55,881 nt of DNA from Erysipelotrichaceae bacterium (GCA_012837435.1 DURD01000029.1:1-55881); one strand, 5' to 3'. Numbered from the stretch's first letter, positions 39,380 through 48,450 are shown. Notes: generated by a model not told the origin, from the sequence alone. Translations and numbers: made by a program.

Positions 39380-39804
39380 GGGTTTTTCCTCCTAAACGAA
39401 TTACAACAAAAACAAATGGTAGAGCCAACGTAAAATTTATCGTTTGTTTTATCGTTTGAGACCAAACGAAACGAGACGTGAATGATATACTTATGCCCTT
39501 CATCTATGGGGTGTTTTGCGTAGCAATACATTCCTAGCATTTTTGAGATGTAGAGTAAGGCTCACTAATAATTTACCTGTCAGTAATTTTTAAACTGACG
39601 ATATCATAAAACAGATATTTGTCATGAATATATTTTTGAGCTATTTTTGCGCTTTAAACTCGTTTTGCGAAACCTTAAACTCTAAACTTTTCAACGCAAC
39701 TAGAATACATAAAATCTCAACTTTTTTAAGTTAGAATTCAATTCTTTCTGCTTCAAATCATGGCATATTAATCTCGTTTTACAATAATGCACCACTAGTT
39801 ACGA

Positions 39805-40656
39805 CTAATTTCGATTGTAACCATTTTCTTTTGTTTTAAATACATCTTTCCAATAATTTTCTCTTTCAATGATTTTATGAGTGTCTGTATTTTTTGGAAA
39901 CGTTTCAATGATTGTATATTCAAAATAATCTTGAAAATATTTATCACCTTTTAAATTATATAGTTCAATCAATGCTTGGTTGCCACCAGTTTTATTATCT
40001 AAGTAATTATTCCACCTTTGTAGAATTCCATCTTTTCCAGAGGCAGATCCAATATAAAATTTTCCTTCTTTAGAGTCGGTTAGACAATAAATACCTTTCA
40101 CACCTTTTAATGCAGCTTTATAGTCTTGATATCTTTCAGTCTCCAAAATCATTTTAAGCGTTGAAAAACTTAAGTGAACATTCTCAAACCCATTAAATTT
40201 AATAGGTTCATATATATTAGGAAGTATTTCTGAAACCTTAACATCGTTAATAATATTTTCCATTTTGAAAATATAACGACCAAAAGTATGTCCCTTGTGG
40301 TAACAAATGATTAGTCTGCCTATTAATCCTTGAAATTGAGGCAATTCGTTGTGCCTACATGGTCCTGGCTTTTCTTTAGGAGGAACATCAATTATTTCTC
40401 CCACAGAAATAAGCAGCCATTTATCTGGATTTCCGTCCAATCTGACAAAGCCGAAGCACCACTCACCCCTGTAAAAATTTTTTCTTCCTGCTTGATGTGA
40501 ATAATAGGTAAAATCAGTGTGACGTTTATTTTCATCACTCTCGTACCATCTTGTGAAATGGGAGATTCCATCCCATGACATATTAAGCCCAATTTTCGAA
40601 TTAGAAATTTGTTCATCGCTTAAATGCAAAATGTCATTTAAAAATAAATCTTTCAT
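39805..40656 (-). CDS. GIY-YIG nuclease family protein
   Basis: KGIYCLTDSKEGKFYIGSASGKDGILQRWNNYLDN; C-terminal IIERENYWKDVFKTKENGYNRN. Confidence 0.8.
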   Translation of the reverse strand: MKDLFLNDILHLSDEQISNSKIGLNMSWDGISHFTRWYESDENKRHTDFTYYSHQAGRKNFYRGEWCFGFVRLDGNPDKWLLISVGEIIDVPPKEKPGPCRHNELPQFQGLIGRLIICYHKGHTFGRYIFKMENIINDVKVSEILPNIYEPIKFNGFENVHLSFSTLKMILETERYQDYKAALKGVKGIYCLTDSKEGKFYIGSASGKDGILQRWNNYLDNKTGGNQALIELYNLKGDKYFQDYFEYTIIETFPKNTDTHKIIERENYWKDVFKTKENGYNRN

Positions 40657-40874
40657 GAAAGTAGTATAACAAATATATCTTAATTTTAAAGAACTTTTCA
40701 GAAAAAAATGGAAATGTTGCTTGACAGATTAATTGCTACAAATGTCTTTGTTAATCGAATTAATCACAGTTTTGTGACTAATCTTCTTTCTTTATAAGCT
40801 TTCTATCTCGCTAGGCGAAGAAAGAAAGCGAATGATGATATAATTTATTTCCTGCTGCTTAGAAAGGAGTAAAA

Positions 40875-41048
40875 ATGTTAAAGAAAAGATTAGATTATGA
40901 TAATCGAATCAATTTACAAGCAGGAATTGCTAAAGGATATTCGTTAAGAAGAATTGCTGAAACACAATTCGTTAAACCATGTATCGAGAAATCATTAATA
41001 ATTGCTATTACAAGGATCGTCGTCATACATTCGCTCACTGCCAATTAA
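40875..41048 (+). pseudogene. IS30-like transposase N-terminal remnant
   Basis: MLKKRLDYDNRINLQAGIAKGYSLRRIAET resembles an IS30 N-terminal HTH; reading shifts to YYKDRRHTFAHCQLT in another frame, then stops. Confidence 0.5.
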
Positions 41049-41335
41049 CTTAATCCACATTTAGAAGAACAGGGTTGTTCTTTGAAAACTCACTTCAACA
41101 CGGTTGTTGTAGTGGGTTAGTCACTATTCATTCACAACTCTTTTGTTATAGAAACAATGTATGCAATAACTAATAAAAATGTAAACTTGGTCAAACTGAA
41201 TGCAACAATTTTATAAAACAAATTGCGCAAGAACGAAAACTGTTTTTTGTTGCTTTCACCCTGTCACGCTACAAGTTGCAAATACAACTACATTAGAGCC
41301 ACCAATTACGCTCTTAAAATGATTAATGACAGTTA

Positions 41336-42613
41336 TTAATTTTTAAGTGCGGTAATCGGAACAACATAAACTCCATCGGAGCGCTTATATCCGGCATTTG
41401 ACATGCCGCAAATAACACACATAACGCTAGGAGGAATGCCGCCGGCTTTCGATATAGAGTTATGAATAGAAAGAAGAGAAGAAGCCGCTTCGTCTATTTT
41501 ATTTGCACCTAGTTTGATTTCAAATGCACACCAGTTGCCGTTTTGTAATTCTATCACCGCATCAATTTCTTTGTTATCGTAGCCTTGATAATGATAAAGA
41601 GTTGCACCAAAAGACTCCGAATAAATTTTTAAATCTCGTATGCATAAGGATTCAAATAGAAATCCTAAGGTATTTAAGTCATTGATTAATTTTTCTGGTG
41701 TTAGCTTAAGTAACGCACAAACTAGCGAAGTATCGCAGAAATGTCTCTTTTCGGATTGTTTAACTCGTACAGATGATCTAATGTTGGTTGAAAAAGGTAG
41801 TTGATTATCCAATAAAAACATCCTATCAAAAACATCTAAATATGTAGCGATAGTATCGGTGTCAATAGTTTCGTCATCCACTTCTTTTATGTCTTTTGCC
41901 AAAGTCCTGTTAGTGACAGTTGTACTTTCATTTCTAGCGAGAGAACGTAATAAAAGCAACATTTTATGTTTATCGTACTTCTTACCTTCAACTCTCTGCG
42001 CATCATCTAGTATGGCGTCAATATACGATTCTGCTAATAAATATGAATTTTCGATTGGTGTGTTAATGCTGCTTGGAAATCCACCTCTCAAAATATATTC
42101 CACTAAGTTTTTAAGATCTACATCTCCAGTGATAGACGGAGTTATATTATCATTACACAAGTCTTCAAGAGAAAACTGTCCTAAAGAATCTCCTGATTCA
42201 TATAAAGACATCGTGCGCATCCTAAGTTTAGAAATGCGCCCAGCGCCACTATGTAAGATTCCTTTGGTTATAGGAGTTGACGAACCGGTTAGTATAAACT
42301 GACCTTTTAATGCTCTTTTATCTACTTCATATCGAATGGCATCCCAAATGGCAGGTACTTCTTGCCATTCATCAATTAAGCGAGGAGTTTCTCCTTCTAA
42401 AACCATATCTGGCGAAATATTAGCTAGCTCTCTATTTTGGAAATTATTGGTTGGATCAGCAACAAAAAATTCACTGTTTGAATGATATGATGATGTCCAA
42501 GTTTTTCCACACCATTTAGGTCCCTCAATGCAAACAGCACCAAAAATTTGTAAATGTTTTTTTACAGCCTTATCTATGACTCTAGGCATGTATTTAGTTT
42601 TATCTAAAATCAT
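41336..42613 (-). CDS. ATPase with DUF4143-like C-terminal domain, copy 1
   Basis: GPKWCGKTWTS Walker A; TPRLIDEWQEVPAIWDAIR; FILTGSSTP; C-terminal YDNKEIDAVIELQNGNWCAFEIKLG. Confidence 0.88.
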   Translation of the reverse strand: MILDKTKYMPRVIDKAVKKHLQIFGAVCIEGPKWCGKTWTSSYHSNSEFFVADPTNNFQNRELANISPDMVLEGETPRLIDEWQEVPAIWDAIRYEVDKRALKGQFILTGSSTPITKGILHSGAGRISKLRMRTMSLYESGDSLGQFSLEDLCNDNITPSITGDVDLKNLVEYILRGGFPSSINTPIENSYLLAESYIDAILDDAQRVEGKKYDKHKMLLLLRSLARNESTTVTNRTLAKDIKEVDDETIDTDTIATYLDVFDRMFLLDNQLPFSTNIRSSVRVKQSEKRHFCDTSLVCALLKLTPEKLINDLNTLGFLFESLCIRDLKIYSESFGATLYHYQGYDNKEIDAVIELQNGNWCAFEIKLGANKIDEAASSLLSIHNSISKAGGIPPSVMCVICGMSNAGYKRSDGVYVVPITALKN

Positions 42614-42681
42614 TTGAATCTCTCTTTGTCGTTGTGTTTATAGCAATATGATACATGCATCACGCATGAATTTCAAGCTCG

Positions 42682-42779
42682 TTCGGTCACATTTGTATTT
42701 TTCATTCGGTCATATTTGTATTTTTCATTCGGTCATATTTGTATTTTTCATTCGGTCATATTTGTATATTTCATTCGAT
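42682..42779. repeat. 23-bp tandem repeat array 1 (4 full units plus partial) upstream of ATPase copy 1
   Basis: Unit TTCGGTCATATTTGTATTTTTCA; starts at 42682, 42705, 42728, 42751 and a partial at 42774. Confidence 0.96.
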
Positions 42780-42781
42780 TT

Positions 42782-42812
42782 ATGTAGCAGTCAAGCGAAA
42801 TGGACACAAAAA
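42782..42812. promoter_or_regulatory. Leader box 1, shared upstream of both DUF4143 ATPases
   Basis: atgtagcagtcaagcgaaatggacacaaaaa; 25/31 identical to 44400..44430; minus strand contains TTGACT. Confidence 0.6.
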
Positions 42813-42944
42813 AGTATTTGTGTATTTAAATTATTTTTGAAAATGGAAAAAACTATTTTGTTAGATACACATTAAAAGAAACATATGATAACAACATCTG
42901 TCCCTATTAAAAACCTAAAACATTTATTTTTATGCAACGAAATT

Positions 42945-44252
42945 TTAGTCCTTTAAAGAAGTGATAGGAATAATGTAAACTCCATCAGTGTTTTTGTATG
43001 CCATGTTTCCAACACCATATATCACGCATTTCAACAACGGCTCTTTACCCCCATTATTAACTACATCTTGACAAACTTTAATCAAATTACTAGCGCCTTC
43101 TTCTGCTTTGTTAAGTCCTAGTTTTATTTCAAAAGCACACCAGTTTCCATCATCCAATTCAATGACAGCATCAATTTCGTTTCCTTTATAATCTTGATAA
43201 TGAAACAATTTTGCATTCATAGCCTGCGCATATATCGATAAATCTCTTTCAACTAGTGCTTCAAACATAAAACTGAAAGTTTTTAAATCATTCATCATTT
43301 TTTTAGGAGTTAGCTTCAGCAGTGCACACGCCATTGCAGGATCGGAAAAATGTCTTTTTTCCATTTGCTTTACTCTCAGCGATGACCTTATACTTGGCGA
43401 AAAGGGTTCTTGATTATTGAATAAAAACATCCTGTCAAACGCATTCAAGTATTTGGTTAGTGTATTTTTGCTAATAGACTCGACATCATTTTCAATAATA
43501 TCTCTTAAAATACTTTGGTTGGAGACCGTTGTTGCTTCATTTCTAGCTAATGATTTTAAAATTAACTTTGCTTTATGTTCGTTATAATCGATATCTTTAT
43601 CAAGCTCACCTAAGTCTAATTTTGCTACGTTTTCCATATAACTAATGGCAAGATTGCCACCGTCTAATTCAGAGGTTTCAATATTACCGGGCCAACCACC
43701 TCGCACTATCAGATATGCTAATCTACTAAGGCTTGTTTCTTCTAAAAGTTTTGATTCAAATTTGTTTTCACACAAGTCTTTTAAAGATATCAGACCACTA
43801 GAATCCCCTGATTCATACAAGGACATGGTATTCATTCTAATACTTTTAATTCTACCTGTGCCACTGTGTAAAACACCTTTCTTTATAGGAGTTGATGAGC
43901 CAGTCAAAATAATCTGTCCTTTTTTGCCACTTTCATCCACAAAAAAGCGTACCGCATCCCATAGTGATGGAACTTCTTGCCACTCATCAATTAATCGAGG
44001 AGTGTCTCCCTGTAACACCGTATAAGGTTCTGTTTCCGCTAACATCCTGTTGGAAAAATTACCTTCGGGATTCCCAACAAAAAACGCACTTCTCGCATGG
44101 TATAAAGATGTCCATGTTTTACCACACCATTTGGGTCCTTCAATACATAACGCACCAAATATTCTTAAATTTTTTTCAATCAAAGAATCAACTATTCTCG
44201 GCTTATAATTGGATTTATTCAAAACTCTATCCATATACATAGAACCTCTCAA
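42945..44252 (-). CDS. ATPase with DUF4143-like C-terminal domain, copy 2
   Basis: Full-length paralogue of copy 1: GPKWCGKTWTS, TPRLIDEWQEVPSLWDAVR, IILTGSSTP, KGNEIDAVIELDDGNWCAFEIKLG. Confidence 0.88.
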   Translation of the reverse strand: MRGSMYMDRVLNKSNYKPRIVDSLIEKNLRIFGALCIEGPKWCGKTWTSLYHARSAFFVGNPEGNFSNRMLAETEPYTVLQGDTPRLIDEWQEVPSLWDAVRFFVDESGKKGQIILTGSSTPIKKGVLHSGTGRIKSIRMNTMSLYESGDSSGLISLKDLCENKFESKLLEETSLSRLAYLIVRGGWPGNIETSELDGGNLAISYMENVAKLDLGELDKDIDYNEHKAKLILKSLARNEATTVSNQSILRDIIENDVESISKNTLTKYLNAFDRMFLFNNQEPFSPSIRSSLRVKQMEKRHFSDPAMACALLKLTPKKMMNDLKTFSFMFEALVERDLSIYAQAMNAKLFHYQDYKGNEIDAVIELDDGNWCAFEIKLGLNKAEEGASNLIKVCQDVVNNGGKEPLLKCVIYGVGNMAYKNTDGVYIIPITSLKD

Positions 44253-44296
44253 AAATACAAGCGTATAATATCATAAAGATAAATGCCTTTCAATGC

Positions 44297-44365
44297 AACT
44301 GACCAACATTTTGTGTTTTAACTGACCAACATTTTGTGTTTTAACTGACCAACATTTTTGATTAT
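44297..44365. repeat. 23-bp tandem repeat array 2 (2 full units plus a degenerate third) upstream of ATPase copy 2
   Basis: Unit AACTGACCAACATTTTGTGTTTT; starts at 44297, 44320, 44343. Confidence 0.93.
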
Positions 44366-44399
44366 GCGCCTGTCAACTTGTACTCATCAATAAAAATGG

Positions 44400-44430
44400 A
44401 TGTAACAGTTAAGCAAAGTGAAAACAAAAA
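44400..44430. promoter_or_regulatory. Leader box 2, shared upstream of both DUF4143 ATPases
   Basis: atgtaacagttaagcaaagtgaaaacaaaaa; alignable to 42782..42812. Confidence 0.6.
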
Positions 44431-44548
44431 TTTTTTATTTGTAGACATATTACGTCATTTTCCTACAAAACTATTCTGTCAAATGCGTTTGATAAATTTA
44501 AAAGTCAATTTTACGGTAACATCATTTAAGTAACACAAACCCAATTAA

Positions 44549-44781
44549 CTATAAATCCAAACTATTTTCATCAAGTAAAAAGATTAATCTTCTCATGGTT
44601 GTCATCCTAAGTCGTTGCGACGAGGTTTTATGTTTTCTTTCACAACTATTATTTTTTTGAATGAATCATTTATACTCAAAAACGGTCTTCGTTCTTGCAT
44701 AATTTTCTCTTTAGTCGGCATTGCAAATACTAATTGAATATAATATTTTTTACTACCCAAGGTAGCAACAAAAACAACTTC
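44549..44781 (-). pseudogene. C-terminal remnant of a third, different DUF4143 ATPase
   Basis: Hand translation: EVVFVATLGSKKYYIQLVFAMPTKEKIMQERRPFLSINDSFKKIIVVKENIKPRRNDLG, then a frame change to RRLIFLLDENSLDL*; typical DUF4143 C-terminus. Confidence 0.7.
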
Positions 44782-44987
44782 TGGTTATAACCTTAAGTAA
44801 GCCGTTGCCCTGTTTGTTTATTAATTTTTTTGTAAATAAGTATTTATTTTGATTTCCATCAGCTTGCTCTATTACGAATTTAGATGTATTGCCATCTTTT
44901 TTCGCAATAAGTCTACTATTTTATAACTTGAACATCGTTAAGATGGAAAAGAATCACAAAATTTGTATCAAAAGTCTAGTTATGATA

Positions 44988-45064
44988 TGGTCGGGACGAC
45001 AGGATTTGAACCTGCGACCTTCAGTTCCCAAAACTGACGCGATACCAAGCTACGCTACGTCCCG
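44988..45064 (-). tRNA. tRNA-Pro (TGG)
   Basis: CGGGACGTAGCGTAGCTTGGTATCGC; TCAGT-TTTGGGA-ACTGA; CCA. Confidence 0.95.
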
Positions 45065-45065
45065 A

Positions 45066-45142
45066 TGGCGCGCCTCACAAGAATCGAACTCGTAACCTCC
45101 AGATTCGTAGTCTGACACTCTATCCAGTTGAGCTAGAGGCGC
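45066..45142 (-). tRNA. tRNA-Arg (ACG)
   Basis: GCGCCTCTAGCTCAACTGGATAGAG; CAGA-CTACGAA-TCTG; CCA. Confidence 0.94.
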
Positions 45143-45190
45143 ATAGATGCTGATTTAGGTCCAAGTTTAATTTAACTAGGACCAGAAAGA

Positions 45191-45266
45191 TGGAGGTTCC
45201 TAACGGATTCGAACCGATGATCATTGAGTTGCAGTCAATTGCCTTACCAACTTGGCTAAGGAACCC
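45191..45266 (-). tRNA. tRNA-Cys (GCA)
   Basis: GGGTTCCTTAGCCAAGTTGGTAAGGC; TTGA-CTGCAAC-TCAA; CCA. Confidence 0.94.
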
Positions 45267-45356
45267 ATTCTTGCAGCGCTAAAAATTATAGCACTTCAAT
45301 CACCTGTCTATCAAGCATCAAAATCTATTATTGTTATATTACAATGCGATGAGAAA

Positions 45357-46697
45357 TTAGGCCCCTTTGACTCGAGTCCACATCGCTTCCACTTTACCCG
45401 TTTGTGTACCGAAGTCTTTCATCAAACAACAGCGGTTGAGAACTTCTTCAGTTGGGTATTGCGCATCGAATTGGCGACCTTTGTTTTCTAAGGGAATATC
45501 GATTAATGCTTCTCCCTCGATTGAATCACCAAAATAGAAACTTAAATCGACTTCGTAAGTGTCCGCTTCATCTTCGGCAGCACACCATTCATTGACTAAC
45601 TCCCACATTTCGTCTCCAACAATTGGGGAAGTATAACCGACAGCATCCATACATAAAGCAGCATTTTCGGGCTTGCAAATGAAATTGATGAATTCTTGCG
45701 CCAGTTCAACATTAGCGCCTTTTGGCATGCACCAGCCATCGAACCAAACATTGCTGCCTTCACTAGGCAAAGAGTAATTTAAGATTTTGCCTTCTGTAGC
45801 GCTTTCGGCGCTATCCATAGAGTAGACAGAATCTCCAGACCAAGCTAAATTTGCATGATATATACCTCTAACGATATCATCTTTGCCTTCATCGACTTCA
45901 AAGCCATAAACCGTTCTACTTTTTGCTTGTATTAAAGCGGTCTCAACTAGGGCAATTGTGGCATCGTCACATCTATTAAAAATATCGCTTAATTGTTCGT
46001 TAAAGTATTCAGCGCTTTCATCTAAAGCTCCAATTTCATCGCTATATACGTAAAAGATAGCAGTGACATAGGTGTCACGCATCGAATCCTTCAAGGAAAA
46101 TTGTTTTTTGAAATAATCATCGGTACTCCATAAGCAACTCCAAGAAGAGACTTGTTCTGGAGTAAAGTATTCAGGATCATAGGTAAAACCCATCGTGCCC
46201 CAGAAATAAGGAACGGCGTATTTTAAGAAAGAACTTCCGTCTTTGAGTTTTTGAGAAGAAAATCTATCGTTGATAAAAGGAGACCCATAATTATTCCAAT
46301 TATCTAATTTCTCATCGTATTTTTCCGTCGTTACATCGTAGTTAAACGATTCCAGTTTGCCTTCGTTAGCCATTCTCTGAATCATATAATCAGAAGGGCA
46401 AATAAGGTCTGGTTTGATAGCTCCGAGAGAGATTTGCTGATACATTTCTTCATTAGTGGAAAAACATTCATAATTCACTTTGACAGTTTTGTCAGTTTTT
46501 TCTTCGTAATACTGTTCAAACATTTCCACGAGACTATCACCGATGATGTTTCCATCTTCGTCTGTTCCCTCGTAAATGTAGTCTTCCCAGTTGTAAATAG
46601 TCAAGGTGTAGTCGTACTTTTTTGTACATCCGACTAAAAAAGAAACACTACTGATAGCTAGTAAGGCACTAGCAAATAAAACGCTTTTTGTTTTCAT
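45357..46697 (-). CDS. potD: Spermidine/putrescine ABC transporter substrate-binding lipoprotein
   Basis: Lipobox-like SVSFLVGC; TIYNWEDYI; last gene of potABCD order. Confidence 0.9.
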   Translation of the reverse strand: MKTKSVLFASALLAISSVSFLVGCTKKYDYTLTIYNWEDYIYEGTDEDGNIIGDSLVEMFEQYYEEKTDKTVKVNYECFSTNEEMYQQISLGAIKPDLICPSDYMIQRMANEGKLESFNYDVTTEKYDEKLDNWNNYGSPFINDRFSSQKLKDGSSFLKYAVPYFWGTMGFTYDPEYFTPEQVSSWSCLWSTDDYFKKQFSLKDSMRDTYVTAIFYVYSDEIGALDESAEYFNEQLSDIFNRCDDATIALVETALIQAKSRTVYGFEVDEGKDDIVRGIYHANLAWSGDSVYSMDSAESATEGKILNYSLPSEGSNVWFDGWCMPKGANVELAQEFINFICKPENAALCMDAVGYTSPIVGDEMWELVNEWCAAEDEADTYEVDLSFYFGDSIEGEALIDIPLENKGRQFDAQYPTEEVLNRCCLMKDFGTQTGKVEAMWTRVKGA

Positions 46698-46699
46698 AG

Positions 46700-47599
46700 T
46701 TAATCTCCTTTTCTATAAATCTTTTTCGCATTTCTACTGCTTCTTACGTTCATTAATACCATAACAATTAGAATAACGGCAAATAAGATAGCCGTAAATG
46801 CCCTGATTTGTGCGGGTAATCCGCTTCTTTTAGTAACCGCATCAACATAAGTTGAAATTGTTTCAAAATTACCGGTAGTGGGTTTAGTAAAAACGGTAAT
46901 GACATAATCGTCTAAAGACAACGTAATAGATAGTAAGAAACCTGATAAAATTCCTGGAATAATATCAGGAATCGTCACCTTCCACAAGGCTTGAACATGG
47001 GTGGCTCCTAAATCCATCGCCGCTTCGTATAAAGAAGGATCCATCTGTTCGAGTTTTGGTTTTACCGACATTACAACATAGGGAACTGATAAGACGACAT
47101 GACCGATAACCAGAGTGATGAAACTGCGCGGTAAGAATGATTGACAAATAACAAACAAGATACACAGTGAAACCGCGGTGACAATTTCTGCATTAACTAC
47201 GGGAATTTGAGTGACAAAATCTAGAGTATTTTTTATTTGCTTTTTTCGTGTATAAAAAATACCAATTGCTCCTAGTGTTCCTAAAATAGTCGACACAAAA
47301 GCGGAGGTCACTGCCACTAGGGCCGTATTGCCGACAGCGTTCCAAATGTTTTGAGAAATTCTGTTGCCACTATAATTAAATAAATTAATGTAGTTACCGA
47401 AACTAAATCCATCCCAAATACCTGTCGTCGTGTGTTCGGTGAATGAGAAGATGGTGATATAGATAATCGGAGCGTACATCAATAACAAAACAAAATACAC
47501 AAAGGCCATCGCCAATATTTTAATAAGACGTTCTTTTCTCCTTTTTTTAATTAGGCCGCGATTAGTAGAGTTTAAAGCAATATTATTTTCCATTACCAT
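46700..47599 (-). CDS. potC: Spermidine/putrescine ABC transporter permease
   Basis: MYAPIIYITIFSFTEH; EAAMDLGATHVQALWKVTIPDIIPGI EAA loop. Confidence 0.93.
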   Translation of the reverse strand: MVMENNIALNSTNRGLIKKRRKERLIKILAMAFVYFVLLLMYAPIIYITIFSFTEHTTTGIWDGFSFGNYINLFNYSGNRISQNIWNAVGNTALVAVTSAFVSTILGTLGAIGIFYTRKKQIKNTLDFVTQIPVVNAEIVTAVSLCILFVICQSFLPRSFITLVIGHVVLSVPYVVMSVKPKLEQMDPSLYEAAMDLGATHVQALWKVTIPDIIPGILSGFLLSITLSLDDYVITVFTKPTTGNFETISTYVDAVTKRSGLPAQIRAFTAILFAVILIVMVLMNVRSSRNAKKIYRKGD

Positions 47600-48450
47600 A
47601 TCCCTACCTTTCTCAAAGAATCTTCTTCACTTTTTCGCGTGATTGTTTTTTCTGCGACCAAAGATAAACCGATAATTATTAGCATCACGAGAGACAACAC
47701 TGAACCCACGTGTTTAGAAGCTTCGCTCGCACCTTCTGCGAACCAAAATTGGATACGAGTACTGATGATTTGTGTAGTTCTTTCTGACATTTTATCAGCA
47801 ATGACATACGCAGACATGGTCGGCATAAAAGTCATCATAATAGCGGAAACAATACCCGGAACAGTCATCGGAATAATTGTTTTTACAAATACCTGAAAGG
47901 GGTTAGCACCTAAATCCGCCGCCGCTTCAATTTGGTTTTTATCTAATTTAAGCATTTGATTGTACAAGGGTAAAAGTGCGAAAGGTAGATAATCGTACAC
48001 CATACCGATGATAATAGCCACTATTGGATGAGTTGCAGTAATATCGTAACCGAAAAATGTATTAGTAAAACCATTGACGAGAGCTTTTAAACCAATCGTG
48101 CGAATCACGAAGTTAATCCACATCGGCAAAAGGAAAATATAAACAAGGATTTTGTTCTTATTGTATTTCTTGTTGGCTAACAAATAAGCAATGGGATAAG
48201 CGATTAATACACAAATTATTGTGGTGACCGCGGCGATGAGAAAAGTAGTACCGATAATCCTCCAATTTTGAATGTCGGAAAACACTATACTCCAATTATT
48301 TAATGTAAAGGCTCCGTTAGCGTCAGTAAAAGCAAAATATAAAACAAGAAACAATGGAAAAACCACAAAAAGGGCCATAAACACCCCATAAGGCATGCAT
48401 AGACTTCCTCTAAAATTAAATCTTCTCAATTTAAAAGAATGGTTTTTCAT
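47593..48450 (-). CDS. potB: Spermidine/putrescine ABC transporter permease
   Basis: EAAADLGANPFQVFVKTIIPMTVPGI EAA loop. Confidence 0.93.
   Translation of the reverse strand: MKNHSFKLRRFNFRGSLCMPYGVFMALFVVFPLFLVLYFAFTDANGAFTLNNWSIVFSDIQNWRIIGTTFLIAAVTTIICVLIAYPIAYLLANKKYNKNKILVYIFLLPMWINFVIRTIGLKALVNGFTNTFFGYDITATHPIVAIIIGMVYDYLPFALLPLYNQMLKLDKNQIEAAADLGANPFQVFVKTIIPMTVPGIVSAIMMTFMPTMSAYVIADKMSERTTQIISTRIQFWFAEGASEASKHVGSVLSLVMLIIIGLSLVAEKTITRKSEEDSLRKVGIW

Noticed and set aside
42682-42779. CRISPR array
   Set aside because: The 23-bp units are contiguous with no unique spacers and no cas genes are nearby; this is a tandem repeat array.
42648-42875. Plus-strand 75-aa ORF
   Set aside because: Its sequence is largely the translated 23-bp DNA repeat; coding is unlikely.
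44889-45095. Plus-strand 68-aa ORF
   Set aside because: Covers tRNA-Pro and tRNA-Arg antisense (GRQDLNLRPSVPKTDAIPSYATS is a familiar artefact).
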